From Scalesia atractyloides (taxonomy: Eukaryota > Streptophyta > Magnoliopsida > Asterales > Asteraceae): a DNA stretch of 64,000 nt. The notes under the pieces are model-generated. The model was not told the DNA's origin, did not search any database, and saw nothing but the letters and a program-made list of their open reading frames with translations. Every line of letters starts with the position of its first letter. Positions within the stretch are counted from its first letter, which is position 1. The stretch is from the NCBI GenBank assembly GCA_947069175.1, contig CAMTDV010000007.1, positions 47,892,681-47,956,680 of the forward strand, written 5' to 3'. Of the stretch, positions 1-10,689 are shown one piece after another. The translations under genes were made by a program, and so were the position numbers.

Positions 1-9
1 TATATATAT

Positions 10-343
10 AGGATAAGGATCCGTTAGGAACCACCCTTTATTGCAAGAACCACGAGAACCAGTGTGAACACAACCAAAAATGCCTAAAAAATTAAAAACA
101 CCGAAAATTTTCTTTTTATTTAAAAATCGCTACTTTTCACCCCCCTCAAAAAAACATTTTTTAGCATTTAGTTGTGGGGTTTAGCTTTATAGTTTAGTGT
201 TTAGCAGGGAGGTGGGTGGGGGGTTTAGGTTTTTTGGTGGTGGTGGGGTAGGGGTGGGTGTTTAGGTTTTGGGTGGCGGTTGAGTGGGTTTATTTAGTTG
301 TGTTCACATTTGTTCTCGTAATAAGAGTGGTTCTCAAATGAAC

Positions 344-351
<8 letters not shown>
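10..351. mobile_element. MITE with imperfect ~60-bp terminal inverted repeats
   Basis: The left end, starting AGGATAAGG, and the reverse complement of the right end, starting AGGGTAGGG, align over about 60 bases. Shared blocks include GAACCAC, CGAGAAC and GTGTGAACACAAC. Both ends abut TA-rich sequence, which fits a TA target duplication but cannot prove one. There is no coding capacity. The core (about 170-290) is G-rich on the plus strand, with many GGG runs. Length and structure fit a miniature inverted-repeat transposable element; the superfamily is not determined. Confidence 0.75.

Positions 352-400
<49 letters not shown>
351..400. repeat. (TA)n microsatellite
   Basis: About 25 TA units directly follow the MITE right end. 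From 402 the sequence resumes with GGTTCATTTGAGAA, the same motif as the MITE terminus, so a second broken element of the family may start there. Nothing else is recognisable up to about 590. Confidence 0.9.
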
Positions 401-401
<1 letters not shown>

Positions 402-593
402 CTGAAGGTTCATTTGAGAAGAAATTTAATATGAGAATAAAAAGAAGAAAGGAAATAATGGTAAAACATTAAATAATTTATAACTCCTCTCATTAATTAT
501 GTTATCTCTCATTAATAAAACAAAAAACATTATATATAATATGTATCCCCCTCAATACAATATGTATCATTTCAAGTAACAAGTGCCAATCTT

Positions 594-3260
594 CTATGAA
601 AGTTGTTGAAAAACTTTTGTAGTGAATGATTTGTCGCTTGATGTGCAATCTATTAATGAACTTGATGTATGATCTTCATGTAAAACTTTAATTACCTCCT
701 TTTGTAAGTAGATACCATAAGATCCATGAATGTGTTTTGTTATAATCTCTGCATTTACAAAACTAACCAAACTTGTTGATGACTTAGTAAAATATGAACC
801 CATGCCTTTAGCACCTTAAGGGTAGAGAAAATAAATGTTTTACTCATTTCACTATTTCTCGTCGTACACGAGTTAAATATTGCTAATGAATTTAATGGTA
901 TATGTTCATGTATAGCTAGCAAGATATATTAATAAAATTTGTATTAAATTATGGTACTTCATGACCAAGGATCTTTGCTTCTTTGATAGAAGATGATAAA
1001 AGTCATTTTTATCTATATCAAATATTTGAACATCATTAAATGAACTTACACCAAAAGCTTTGTCCATATGAAAATGTCCAACATTTTCTAGATGTATTAT
1101 GATTGATGGATTATAATATAAACGTATGTCCTACGTATCGAGCCATAAATTTGCAATATTGTATTTCATTTGCAAATTCTTGCTTAAATATTTGAGCTCT
1201 TTTTTTTCTCTTCGGGAGATTCAATGACATCATCAACATATATTGCAATACTTGTAAACCTCATATCGTTCTTTTAATGAAAACAAATGGACCAACTTCA
1301 CCATATGTATTTCTCGTTTTCGAGCTCACTGGGAGTCAATTATATCATATTTGACTCGACTATTTTAGTCCACATATTTTGTTAACTTCATATAGTATGT
1401 TCTTGAGGTTTTGACATCAATGCTTCTAGCATTATCAATCCATGAGGAATTCGTTCCATCTTATCCATATATGCATGTGCTTTCACTCTTCAGGAGTTTT
1501 GCTATATAAATTTGCCAAATTAACACATAGATATCTATATCATGTAAAAGTGTCATGAACACTTGCTTTTATCTCCAAAATCCATATTGTACCATGCGTG
1601 TACACAATTTATTGAGATATCACAATTACTGGGTACAAGTTTTCAATGTATGTTTATTGGTGCACAAGAATTACATCATTAAGATGTTTTGATTCACCTT
1701 TAAAGAACTCAATTGCTTTAAGAAACTCATCAGAAGTTCAATCGTTTATAAAAATGAATCTGTATACAACGATCATATTGTTCTCGAGAACTTACTTTAC
1801 ATGAATTACATAATTTAAATCCTTCAAGGACTTGCATGTAAACTTTAGTATATAAATGATACATAACATTTATAAGACACATATCAATTCTCTCTTTATA
1901 TTACCAGACTAATTAAATACTGGAAAGCTATTGCATCCACCACTGGAGAATACGTCTCCTCATAATTAATCATATGTCTTTGCGAAATCCTTGTGCCATC
2001 AATTGTTGATCCACATATAAGACCTAATTATATTAAATATATTTTAGAAATTTTTTTGTGGACTACTGGCCCGTAAGCTTTCCATTTCAATAGAGAATTC
2101 AACTTTGCCTCATTTGCATCGTTCCATTTTCACCAATCATTTCTTTGTATTTATTCATAGGCAGATTTTAAATCTTGATCTTCATCATTTCATCTTTTCA
2201 AGCGCTATATAAACAAAAGTATAACGACGTCGATTTTGTTTCGATTCCATACACTTCTAGACATGATATAATTTACTAAAAGCTCTTTATTTTCAGGTAC
2301 CTGAGGTTCTTCCAGAACCATCATGTCTAATGTGTCTTCAAAAGACCCTTTTTTACTATAACATCGACTTGACCATCTTCTTCATTACTTGCTCCAATTT
2401 TTCGAGAAATTTTTATTTTCTTGGAATTGACTAGTCTACCATACTTCAGGCGTGCAATAGACTCATTAATATATGGTTTGCCCTACTAGGACAATTAACT
2501 TAATTGGAGCATTAGCAGTTGACTACGTGACTTACTTAGTCACTGTATTTAGGTCAGTTAAAATGTCTGGTGATTGATTCTTTAATCTAGGTAACGAATT
2601 ATCTTTTGAACTTCTTGTTCACATAATTTAGTTTGAGAATCAATGATAATTCATGCATACCCATTCCTTTTTCAATGCCATTAATCTCCCCCTAATGTTG
2701 AACATGTTAATTTACTAGTAAGATTTAACGAGCCATAAATAAATCTCTCGTCAGTTGCTCTAAGTATGTAATCATAAATAGTATTTTCATCCAACATATA
2801 TTCCCAACATTATTTGAGTTTCAATCTTTATGCGTTGTGGTGGATCAATTCCAATGTATACCGCACAATAAAAGGCTTGACGGGAAATATTTGGTTCCTG
2901 ACCAAAACCAACTATAATGGGGAGAAACTATTACAACATGTTGGCTTGATGTGAAATAATGTTACCGCATGTAAAATAACATGTGCTCAAATATGAACTT
3001 TTGCTCTCTTGATTATTGGCTTTGCAATCAATTTGTAGACATTTGATCATCATCTTCAACAAAAGCAATTTGTGTCCTAAGCATTTAGAAAGTTCAATAC
3101 TTATTCCAATAATCATTAGTAACATGGATAAATTCAATGTTATAACCACCATAAATATGATAATATGGAATAATATGCTTGCTATCTCATTAGCTAAGCT
3201 ACACACAACTTCAAGTTGTAAATTTGATGACCATTTAGACGATGCATCGATTTAAAAACA
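594..3260 (-). pseudogene. Copia-1 pol remnant (integrase C-terminus, RT, RNase H)
   Basis: Read on the minus strand, conserved Copia polyprotein blocks appear in the right order but in shifting frames with many stops. They are: an integrase-like LIAKPIIKRAK block near 3000-3060; CAVYIGIDPPQRIK and LGIYVG near 2760-2870; the linker ending VWNRNKIDVV near 2230; the RT block MAQGF then NYEETYSPVVDAI near 1920-2010; the catalytic IAIYVDDV near 1230; MDKAFGVSS near 1050; and a possible RNase H segment at 594-803. The order and motifs match plant Copia families whose linker reads 'NRNK'. The gene cannot be functional. Confidence 0.8.
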
Positions 3261-5840
3261 CTAAACGGTATCATGTATGGATATATACATCCTTCATTCA
3301 TTCCATAATATTTTAGGGATTTATAATAATTTCCCTTAAGAGCAAACATAATATGCTATCAACTAGAAGAATCTTCAAGTTCTTCATTATATTTCACATC
3401 ATCATTGACTCGGTGTGGTCTAACCGGTCATACCAGTTAAGTAAATAATCATGATCATAAACTTATGGTTTATGATATTTTATATGTATTACTTTCACGT
3501 ATGTAATACAAAACATAAGATATGAAAGAATGTATTATAACTTCAAATTTCAAACCATCGTGTTATGTAATCACTAGTTTACCACTTTTGGTGGTCGATC
3601 TCATCATGACTATCATTATAATACTGATATTCGATCTCATTATTGGCTTCACTATCTTATAATTTCCAATAGTTTGATCTCTTATTAACATGATGATTGT
3701 TGCACTTCTAATGGTCAATCTCATTATTAATATGATCATGATTACAACTTTCTCAATGATACCAATGATCAATATATATTCATTTCATGCATCAGAGTAA
3801 AACCATACAATTTTTATGGTTTTCTATTATTTTCTCGAACATATACATATACAGTCGTTTCAAACCGTTCATACCCTTTAAATGATATTGCTACTTCAGG
3901 AGTATATTTGAGGTTTGACAAACAAAATTTGTTTTATCTGATTTCCCTTATAAATAAACTTCTCTTTGTATAACGTCAATTGAGAAGTAATTATATGTCC
4001 GAGTCATATAATATTTCTTTTATACTTGATAATGAGATATAAGGAGTATGACACTTTGGGTGTCAAATCGAAGCATATTTCTACTTTTTCATGAGAATGA
4101 CAATAAACCATAACTTTGGTTTAGTCGTTCTATTCGGTATTATCGATGCAAAGAAGTGATAGTATGTAGAATACAAGGTATAGATAGCAACAAATCATAC
4201 AATACATGACCTTATAGCATGTCATCATATAAAAACAACTTATGATGCGCCTTTATAAAATAAGAAACCTTTTTATCACTAATAAGCAAACGCATATAAT
4301 TTATGTAATAACTTATTATGGTATAACCAAACATAATATCTTATATATTTTGAACAGTTACTTTAAAACTTAAACATATATCTCTTTCAAGTTCTCAGAT
4401 CATTTATTACTTGTATTTGAAAATTTTATTTGAAAATTGTAATATTGATGAATTACATAACACTCATTTTTTTCTTCTCAAATATTGATATTTAAACAAC
4501 TGATGACATTATATAAGCAATCTATACATTGTACATATGAAGCAATAGCAATAGTCACTATTTTATACTAACAATAGTAATAGTTAACATGCAAATAGAT
4601 TGTTAAACATTATGACATGGCATAATGAATGCATTAGAGGTACCGACATCGCTAGAAAATGTTTCTCTAAAAACAACTAATGATATCTAGCAATATTAAT
4701 CTATTATATGAATTTCTTGTATGCAAAATTTTTTATAGCATTAACCTTAGTATAAGTACCAAACGATATTTGCATAATCATGTTATAACAATAATAATAA
4801 TATATTGCATTATAAGATGTATAGTTTATTAAAACTAAATCAATTGATGTTTACTCACATAACTCATTTATAACTAATTATGTAAAAGTCTTTTGACATG
4901 CTATGTATTAACAATGACTAATGAAAACAATTAATTACAGAATTCATATCCATTTAAATTATAAACTATACAAAATGAAAATCTAGTACATACATCATGT
5001 ATATATTACCACCAATACAAGCATATATATATCTAATACAATTGCATTGTTTAGTCCATAAGTATTGAGTTCCATACTTTTTAATATTGAATATTGAATT
5101 TAATTGTTTTTCATAGATTCTATAAGCACATATAATATTCTCTAGATTGCAAATTAACTTCCTCAAATTAAAATAATTCAATAATTTTATTTACAACTTA
5201 ACAAGGTTAATAAAGAAGCATAAATATATGATTATGGTGGCTCAAGGAATATGCAAATGAGCATCACTAGATTGTAAGAGTCCTAAACAACATATATTAT
5301 AATTAAATTAACTAATTAAATGATAATCCAACCAATTTAGAATAACAGAAAGGATCATTTGTAAAAGAGAAAAATAAAATAAATATTCGTAATATCGTCG
5401 TCGTCAACGAAAACTATAGTTATTCAATTAATAATGAGTATTAGAAAAAAAAGATGAATTAGTCAATTGTAACGTCATAATTTATGATGTAACATCTAAA
5501 TCCTTATGAATACCAACATGCTAATATATATATAATAACTTCTAAAAGCAAATGGAAAATATATAGATAAGAGTTCAATCATGAGACTACATTATAGAAT
5601 TTATAGTAATGATCAGTTTAAGTTTATATATGTATATTAAGAAGTGTCACCAGTAAGATTGATGTATCATCATCAAATATAATATGAATAATCATACGAA
5701 GAATCATACCTTTATTAGTAGAGATAGTTGCATAATTATTGGGTTGCTTTCTCAACGTGCGAGATTGAGTTAGGTTGAAAAATAATGCACATCAAAGGCA
5801 AGGAAAAAGGGATACAAAGGGTGGCAAAACACATAGAGCA
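3261..5840 (-). other. Copia-1 upstream internal region, no readable genes
   Basis: This stretch lies between the integrase remnant and the LTR and primer-binding region, so by position it should hold gag, protease and leader. It is very AT-rich with stops in every frame. At 3563-3772 a short degenerate repeat with a TGGTCGATCTCAT-like unit recurs about every 45-60 bases, possibly a decayed repetitive gag tail. Nothing else can be supported. Confidence 0.4.
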
Positions 5841-5860
5841 CGTTCGTGCTGATAACGTGT
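5841..5860 (-). other. Copia-1 primer-binding-site-like sequence
   Basis: On the minus strand this reads ACACGTTATCAGCACGAACG, directly after an LTR end in ...TTTCACA. An ACGTTATCAGCACGA block next to the 5' LTR is, as I recall, typical of this Copia family. It marks the 5' end of the minus-strand element. Confidence 0.6.
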
Positions 5861-6302
5861 TGTGAAACAACGGTCTATTAGCAACTAATATATATGTATA
5901 TAAACATGAGAGCTAGACTATGAAATCATGTAGAGAATATAACATGGAGAATTCTTATTCATTGATCTAACATCATATACAAATGCCATTATATATAGGC
6001 ACTCACATTAGTACAATAGTAAATAAGAGAAAGGGGTTATACATGTGGAAGGTCACTACATAATGGATGCATTCATAGATAGAGGTTATACATGTGAAAA
6101 GTCACTACATAATGGATACATTCATAACAATTATACTATTATTAAAATTTTAAAAACTGATGCCACAATAACTGGTACTGAACAACTTATAGAGCACAAA
6201 TTAAGTTTTATATATATATCAATGATTGGCAGCCACAATAGTTCTATTTTTTTTGACTTGTGACATTCATTCACAAGATTATGTTTTAGTGCGCGCGCAC
6301 AC
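5861..6302 (-). repeat. Copia-1 5' LTR (probable limits)
   Basis: On the plus strand the segment begins TGTGAAAC and may end in CACACA after a perfect GTGCGCGCGCAC palindrome (6290-6301), giving TG...CA ends. The inner boundary is set by the primer-binding-like site. The outer boundary is a guess, because no matching 3' LTR survives near 480-590. An internal direct duplication lies at about 6033-6128. Confidence 0.5.
6033..6128. repeat. Tandem duplication, two copies of ~45 bp
   Basis: The block GGTTATACATGTG, then GTCACTACATAATGGAT, then CATTCATA occurs twice in direct orientation, about 48 bases apart, with few differences. It lies within the Copia-1 LTR. Confidence 0.85.
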
Positions 6303-6353
6303 AGTATCATGAGCAGCATAAGAAATTACCTAATGTTCGTTTCCATGTTCATG

Positions 6354-7835
6354 TTAGTGCCCTTCCCAACGGTGTCTCCATCCCTAAACCACACGAAAAC
6401 GAAATCAGTTTAATGGTATTTCAAGTTACTTATAAGTGGCCACTCATCCATTTCTATTAGAAATCATCACAGGGTTATAATAGTCATTTTCAATAGGGAG
6501 ACTAAAGCAATCGCCTAATTATATATAAATAAAAGTAGCCGTCTCTTTCTGTTTGTTTTAAAACCTTTCGATTTCCTTATTAATAATTTAAGCATATGCA
6601 CCATACATCAGAATAGAGGGGAGGGGAAGGGGGTACCCGCAGTATTTAAAACCTGTAAGCATTTTTTGTATATAATTTGATGCTCACCAGAACTACAGGG
6701 CCATCTTGCTTAGCCCGATACATAATCCAAAACATGTAAACATTTTTTGTATCTCATAAGCTTTTATTTTGAAAGTTAAGGCGCATCATGACATCATGCA
6801 ATATCAGGTTTGTAAAAACATAACATAAAATAGTTGTACAGAGTAATTAAACGAATATGACCTCCATGGCACAACACCAATAAGCATTGCAGCTCTGCAA
6901 TCATTTAATCAAGAAAATCATCCTTTGTTAACCCCATGGCACAAAAACCAAATTATTTTCAGGACCTTAGACTCATCTATGTTGCATGATATGGCTGAGG
7001 ATACGGGCCCATGATACAAGTCTAAAATCGGTAATTCTATACCTACAATATGCAAACAAATATATATATATTATATATACATGTAATATATATATACATG
7101 TATATATATATATATACATGTATATATATATATACATGTATATATATATATATATTTGTTTGCATATTCAGAAGGTTATCTATCAATGTCGTGGATTAGA
7201 TGATGTAATTATCAAATATTCAACTTGCTTTAAAGAATCGTTTCCAAATGTAAAAACTAATAACATGATCGATTAAGAAGCATACAAATCCTAAATTACA
7301 CATAAATTTGACATGATGAAGCAATGCACTAGATAGACAAATGGGCTATGAGCCAAGGGTTAGGTGTATACCCGTTTATAAATCAACTAAAGAACATTTT
7401 TAGTTTGAGCCAATCAGAAGCAAGAAAGAGGCTTGTTTAGCCAGATACCAATTCAAAGAAGAAACAAGAGGACCTAAATTTTACAGCTCACATAAACATT
7501 AAGTGATCCACTATCTTCAACAATTAATTCACAAAAAAGCCAAATTACAAACAAGTACAAGCAAATAGATTAGCTACATCAATATTTCACCAGCTAATAA
7601 CAAAACATGAAATTAACTCCAGACATAACACATCCATCAGCTAATATACACCATAGGGATTCAATCGAACGATCGTGTTGTGAATTTATGATTGAAATGA
7701 AAACAACAAAAACGTTGAGTAAATTTTCCACATCATGGCCCACATGCCCTTTCCGGTGATTGTATGCCAATGCTTCGCCTGATGCAAATGGACGCCTTTG
7801 TATGTACCATTGCCATAACCATGACCTCCTGTCAT
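6354..7835 (-). CDS. NDUFB2: NDUFB2-like complex I subunit gene, three exons (possible pseudogene)
   Basis: Plants encode a small mitochondrial membrane-arm subunit of NADH:ubiquinone oxidoreductase (NDUFB2/AGGG type). Three minus-strand exons rebuild a 60-residue protein of this type. Exon 1 (7835-7728) starts MTGGHGYGNGTYKG and includes WHTITGKGMWAMMW. Exon 2 (6732-6688) gives FWIMYRAKQDGPVVL. Exon 3 (6383-6354) gives GWRHRWEGH then stop. There are no internal stops, and the usual plant protein is about 65-75 residues. Intron 2 has a normal GT donor (GTGAGC) and AG acceptor (TTTAG). Intron 1 does not: exon 1 is followed by AAAATT and exon 2 is preceded by ACATG. It is either a recent pseudogene or a locus whose exon 1 border I have misplaced. 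Confidence 0.75.
6384..6687 (-). other. Intron 2 of the NDUFB2-like gene
   Basis: It is bounded by GT (6687-6686) and AG (6385-6384) on the minus strand. It contains a near copy (about 6646-6672) of the sequence just upstream of exon 2 (about 6731-6757), sharing TGTAARCATTTTTTGTAT on the plus strand. In the intron copy the equivalent of the lost acceptor still reads ACAG. Confidence 0.6.
7047..7168. repeat. Long AT-rich palindrome (~122 bp)
   Basis: The outer arms AATATGCAAACAAATATA and TATATTTGTTTGCATATT are perfect inverted copies. Between them runs TA-rich sequence with four ACATGTA-centred repeats. It lies inside intron 1 of the NDUFB2-like gene and could form a long hairpin or cruciform. 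Confidence 0.85.
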
Positions 7836-8469
7836 CTCTACAGCTGCTTCACTCTCGAGTCAGAATTTTAGGTAAGAACAACAGAAATGAGTTATCCTAA
7901 ACCTGACCCATATACACCAACCCATAGTTTTATAAGCCAAAATAACAAAGTTTTTATGTCTGGTATGTTTGGTGAGAATGTTAAAATTTGTAAAGCTTCG
8001 TTATATGTATATTAGTATTCATCCTTAGGGTTTAAAATTCATGTCGAAAAGTTGCTAATAATAATCACGTTGCAACGACAAAGCCGATATTTTATCAATC
8101 ATCGTATTTTAAAGGTTGTAAGAGGAAATGAAACAAAACTTTAACGCAGCTTTGAAGACATGTACGTTCGTGATTTTTGATGACTTGTAAATTATCACGC
8201 ACAACTTAATTTTGAATAAAATTTACATCAAAATGTAGATAAAAATAAGTATTCCGCAACAGTTTATGTGCAATGTTATAAGACATCATAGATAAAACTC
8301 ATAAGAGAAAAAAAAAGAAGGTACGAGTGAAGCACGTGTTATGGTTGGTTTAAGAAACAAACAATGGTAAAACTTTAGCGTGTAAATGTAACTTTTGAGG
8401 GTTTAGACTGTAAGTTTCACAATATGTGCTTGATGTGTGTGAATGTTTACTCAATTTATGAACAAGTTC
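7836..8469. other. Presumed 5' flank of the NDUFB2-like gene; nothing else seen
   Basis: This is AT-rich sequence upstream of the exon 1 ATG. Just before the ATG the minus strand reads AAGCAGCTGTAGAG, which could be a 5'-UTR intron acceptor. No transposon motif or ORF was recognised. Confidence 0.3.
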
Positions 8470-9015
8470 TAAAAGATGGAATTACCTAAAAACTACCTAC
8501 AAACAAACAGCAAGGGTACCGGTTGTGAAATAGTATAGTAAGTAAGACCGAGTATTGAACCTATGAACTAGATGTGGCAAACTCTAGAGCTAAATCTAAA
8601 TCAAATAAGTAGCTAAAATTAATTTGGATTTTTAATTGTTTATTTTAATTAACAAACTAATAACCTAAATTATACTAATGAGAACTAAGACGAAGATGAG
8701 AGCAAACAATAAGAGTTTCATCAGAGGTGATGAACAAACCACCTAGGCAAAAATCCCTAACCACGTGCAAGACTTCTACGGTTGACAATTACCAAGTTTT
8801 CAGCTATTTGCAGATCTGGTCCTCCAACTTCGAATAACAATTTATCAGTTTCTCGTTTATTGATCGTTTAAGCTCGTTTTTAATTCTTTTTCGTACCGAG
8901 AACTACAAATACACAATCTAAACAAATAAAGGCTAAAAACTTAGAAAAACGACTCGAAACTATTAAAAATTATACAAATTATATAAGATAAATGTGTGTG
9001 ATTTCAACACATCAA
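8470..9015 (-). repeat. Antisense Gypsy (Athila/Tat-like) LTR fragment
   Basis: The plus strand carries AGGGTACCGGTTGTGAAATA and GACCGAGTATTGAACC, resembling the reversed 3' end of many plant Gypsy LTRs. It ends at ...GATTTCAACACATCA, which reversed begins TGATGTGTTGAAATC, a plausible LTR start. A similar segment occurs at 40311-41930. No internal domain follows, so it may be a solo or truncated LTR. The left limit is approximate. Confidence 0.45.
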
Positions 9016-9187
9016 ATATTACCACGTTTGAACTTTTTTTTGTCCCAAAAAAATGGAATTATAATTAGGATAAATGGTTTCAAAAACTTTAGGTTACTTT
9101 ACAAAAAGACATAAACACGTATAACCCTAATTTTTTTTGGATTTTAAAATTTTCGACTCAAGTTATCCTAAAAACATAGTTTCCCAT

Positions 9188-9648
9188 TGTTAGGTCCTAG
9201 AAGCGTGAGACTGACGCATCAAATATATGCAACGGTCTATGGTAGCTAACTGGGATTAACTGGGTTAGTTGTATTAGGTTTGGACCTTTTTAGGTCACTT
9301 GGGCATGCCATAGGCCATGTGGGCCAGGCAAGCCCAAGGGAAGTTCATGAGGGGCATAGGCAAACCCTATGTATATAAGGAACATTATGTCATAATTAGG
9401 GTTAAGCTTTCAGAGAGAACTTTGGTAGCCTCCACCATTCTAGGGAGAGAGACCGAGAGGTGTGAAAAACTTGTATCAAACGGTTTTGCTATTCGTAGTA
9501 GTAGAATCGTATGAAAGTTTGAAAGTGATTCGCGTGTTATTCTCGTTCATCTCGTTTCTCTTATTTTCGGTTTTTTTTAATAAAATCAAGTTTGGATTCC
9601 GCCCATCCTTGGTGATTGTTTGATATCGTTATTGGATTCGGATTATTC
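9188..9648 (+). repeat. Copia-X LTR (left copy)
   Basis: It begins TGTTAGGTCC and shares its first part with an inverted copy at 15033-15228. Promoter-like features are a cluster of GGCATGCC/GGGCCA...GCCC palindromes (9303-9360), a TATA box GTATATAAGG at 9371-9380 and an AATAAAATC polyadenylation-like signal near 9578. No primer-binding site follows. Instead it joins directly, in AT-rich sequence, to a post-pol spacer. Confidence 0.6.
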
Positions 9649-9649
9649 A

Positions 9650-10670
9650 AATATATGTATATATGCATTGTTTGAGGGGGAGAAATGAGAAAAATACAAT
9701 AACATTTAAAAAACAGAAAAATACAAAAACATTTGAAAAACAGAAAAATCCAAAAAGACTTTTTGCATAAAAGAGGAAATTAAATGAGTATTCTGATAAA
9801 GGGTATGACTAACACATGTAAGGTGTCGTAGCTGAAAAGACTAGGATCTAATGTGATATGTCCGTAGGCTTAACGCTCAAAGTGATTAAAAGATACTAAG
9901 TGATATAAACATAATGGACTATGTATCTTGGGGGTAACATGCCATCGCAGTATGATTTCATGGTCTTAAATCCTGCGTTGATAATAGCCAATGTCAAGTT
10001 TCGGGTCTTTATGCTGAAGAGTCATCCGGGATATCACGGCTGCCCTTCTGTTGCATCTGGATATATGCAGACCTAGGCACAGTTAGAATATCCTTAAAAG
10101 AGCCAAAATAGAAGGGCCAAAACCTTAAAAGAAAGGAAATCTCATCACGAGAAAATTCCATGTGCTTGAAAAGTCAAACATACCATAAAAGGTATTTGCC
10201 TAACCCTCGTTAGATATTATTGGCCACTCTACTATACGAATGTACTGAACTATTCACCAATTGTCCGATGTTGCAAAAGATAGAGGATGATCTTAGTATA
10301 CTCACCTGCTACGATGAATCGTTGTGCTTACATTGATCGCAGGGGTATGTCATGGTATAGGACGCACGTGTATTATAGTATAATACTACCTTAAGTATAT
10401 CACGAAGTTGAAAAATGAAAGTTGACCATTAAAGTTTAAGTGGACAAACATATTGGCAATCACTTAGACCAGCCTGAATAAGTTCGCACTGAAAAGTGTT
10501 CCTTAGTCCGCCTGAAAACGATCTTGATCCCATTACAATTGTATAGTTGTAACTATTGAGTTAGTTTCTTCGTTTATTTGTGTTTCTGTTTATATTCTTA
10601 TATTTAAAAATTAAAAAATAGAAAATTCAAAAATCCAAAAATAGTGTCTTGTTTTTACTAAATCAAAAAA
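9650..10670 (+). repeat. Copia-X post-pol spacer, first copy
   Basis: This starts at TTTGAGGGGGAGAAATGAG and is repeated in direct orientation at 13250-14280 and in reverse at 15640-16700. A diverged relative lies immediately after pol in Copia-F (about 52150-53000 on the minus strand, GGGGGAAAATA then ACAAAAACATTTAAA). It should therefore sit downstream of pol, yet here it precedes gag. No ORF. Confidence 0.65.
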
Positions 10671-10689
10671 ATTCAAAAAAAATCTAAAA

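Noticed and set aside
284..472. Open frame with a long Tyr-Ile run
   Set aside because: It is translated TA microsatellite plus the MITE end.
480..593. Possible 3' LTR of Copia-1
   Set aside because: A weak polypurine-like CCCCCT is present, but the sequence does not resemble the 5' LTR at 5861-6302.
6986..7276. Open frame rich in Tyr and Ile
   Set aside because: It is translated from the AT palindrome in the NDUFB2-like intron.
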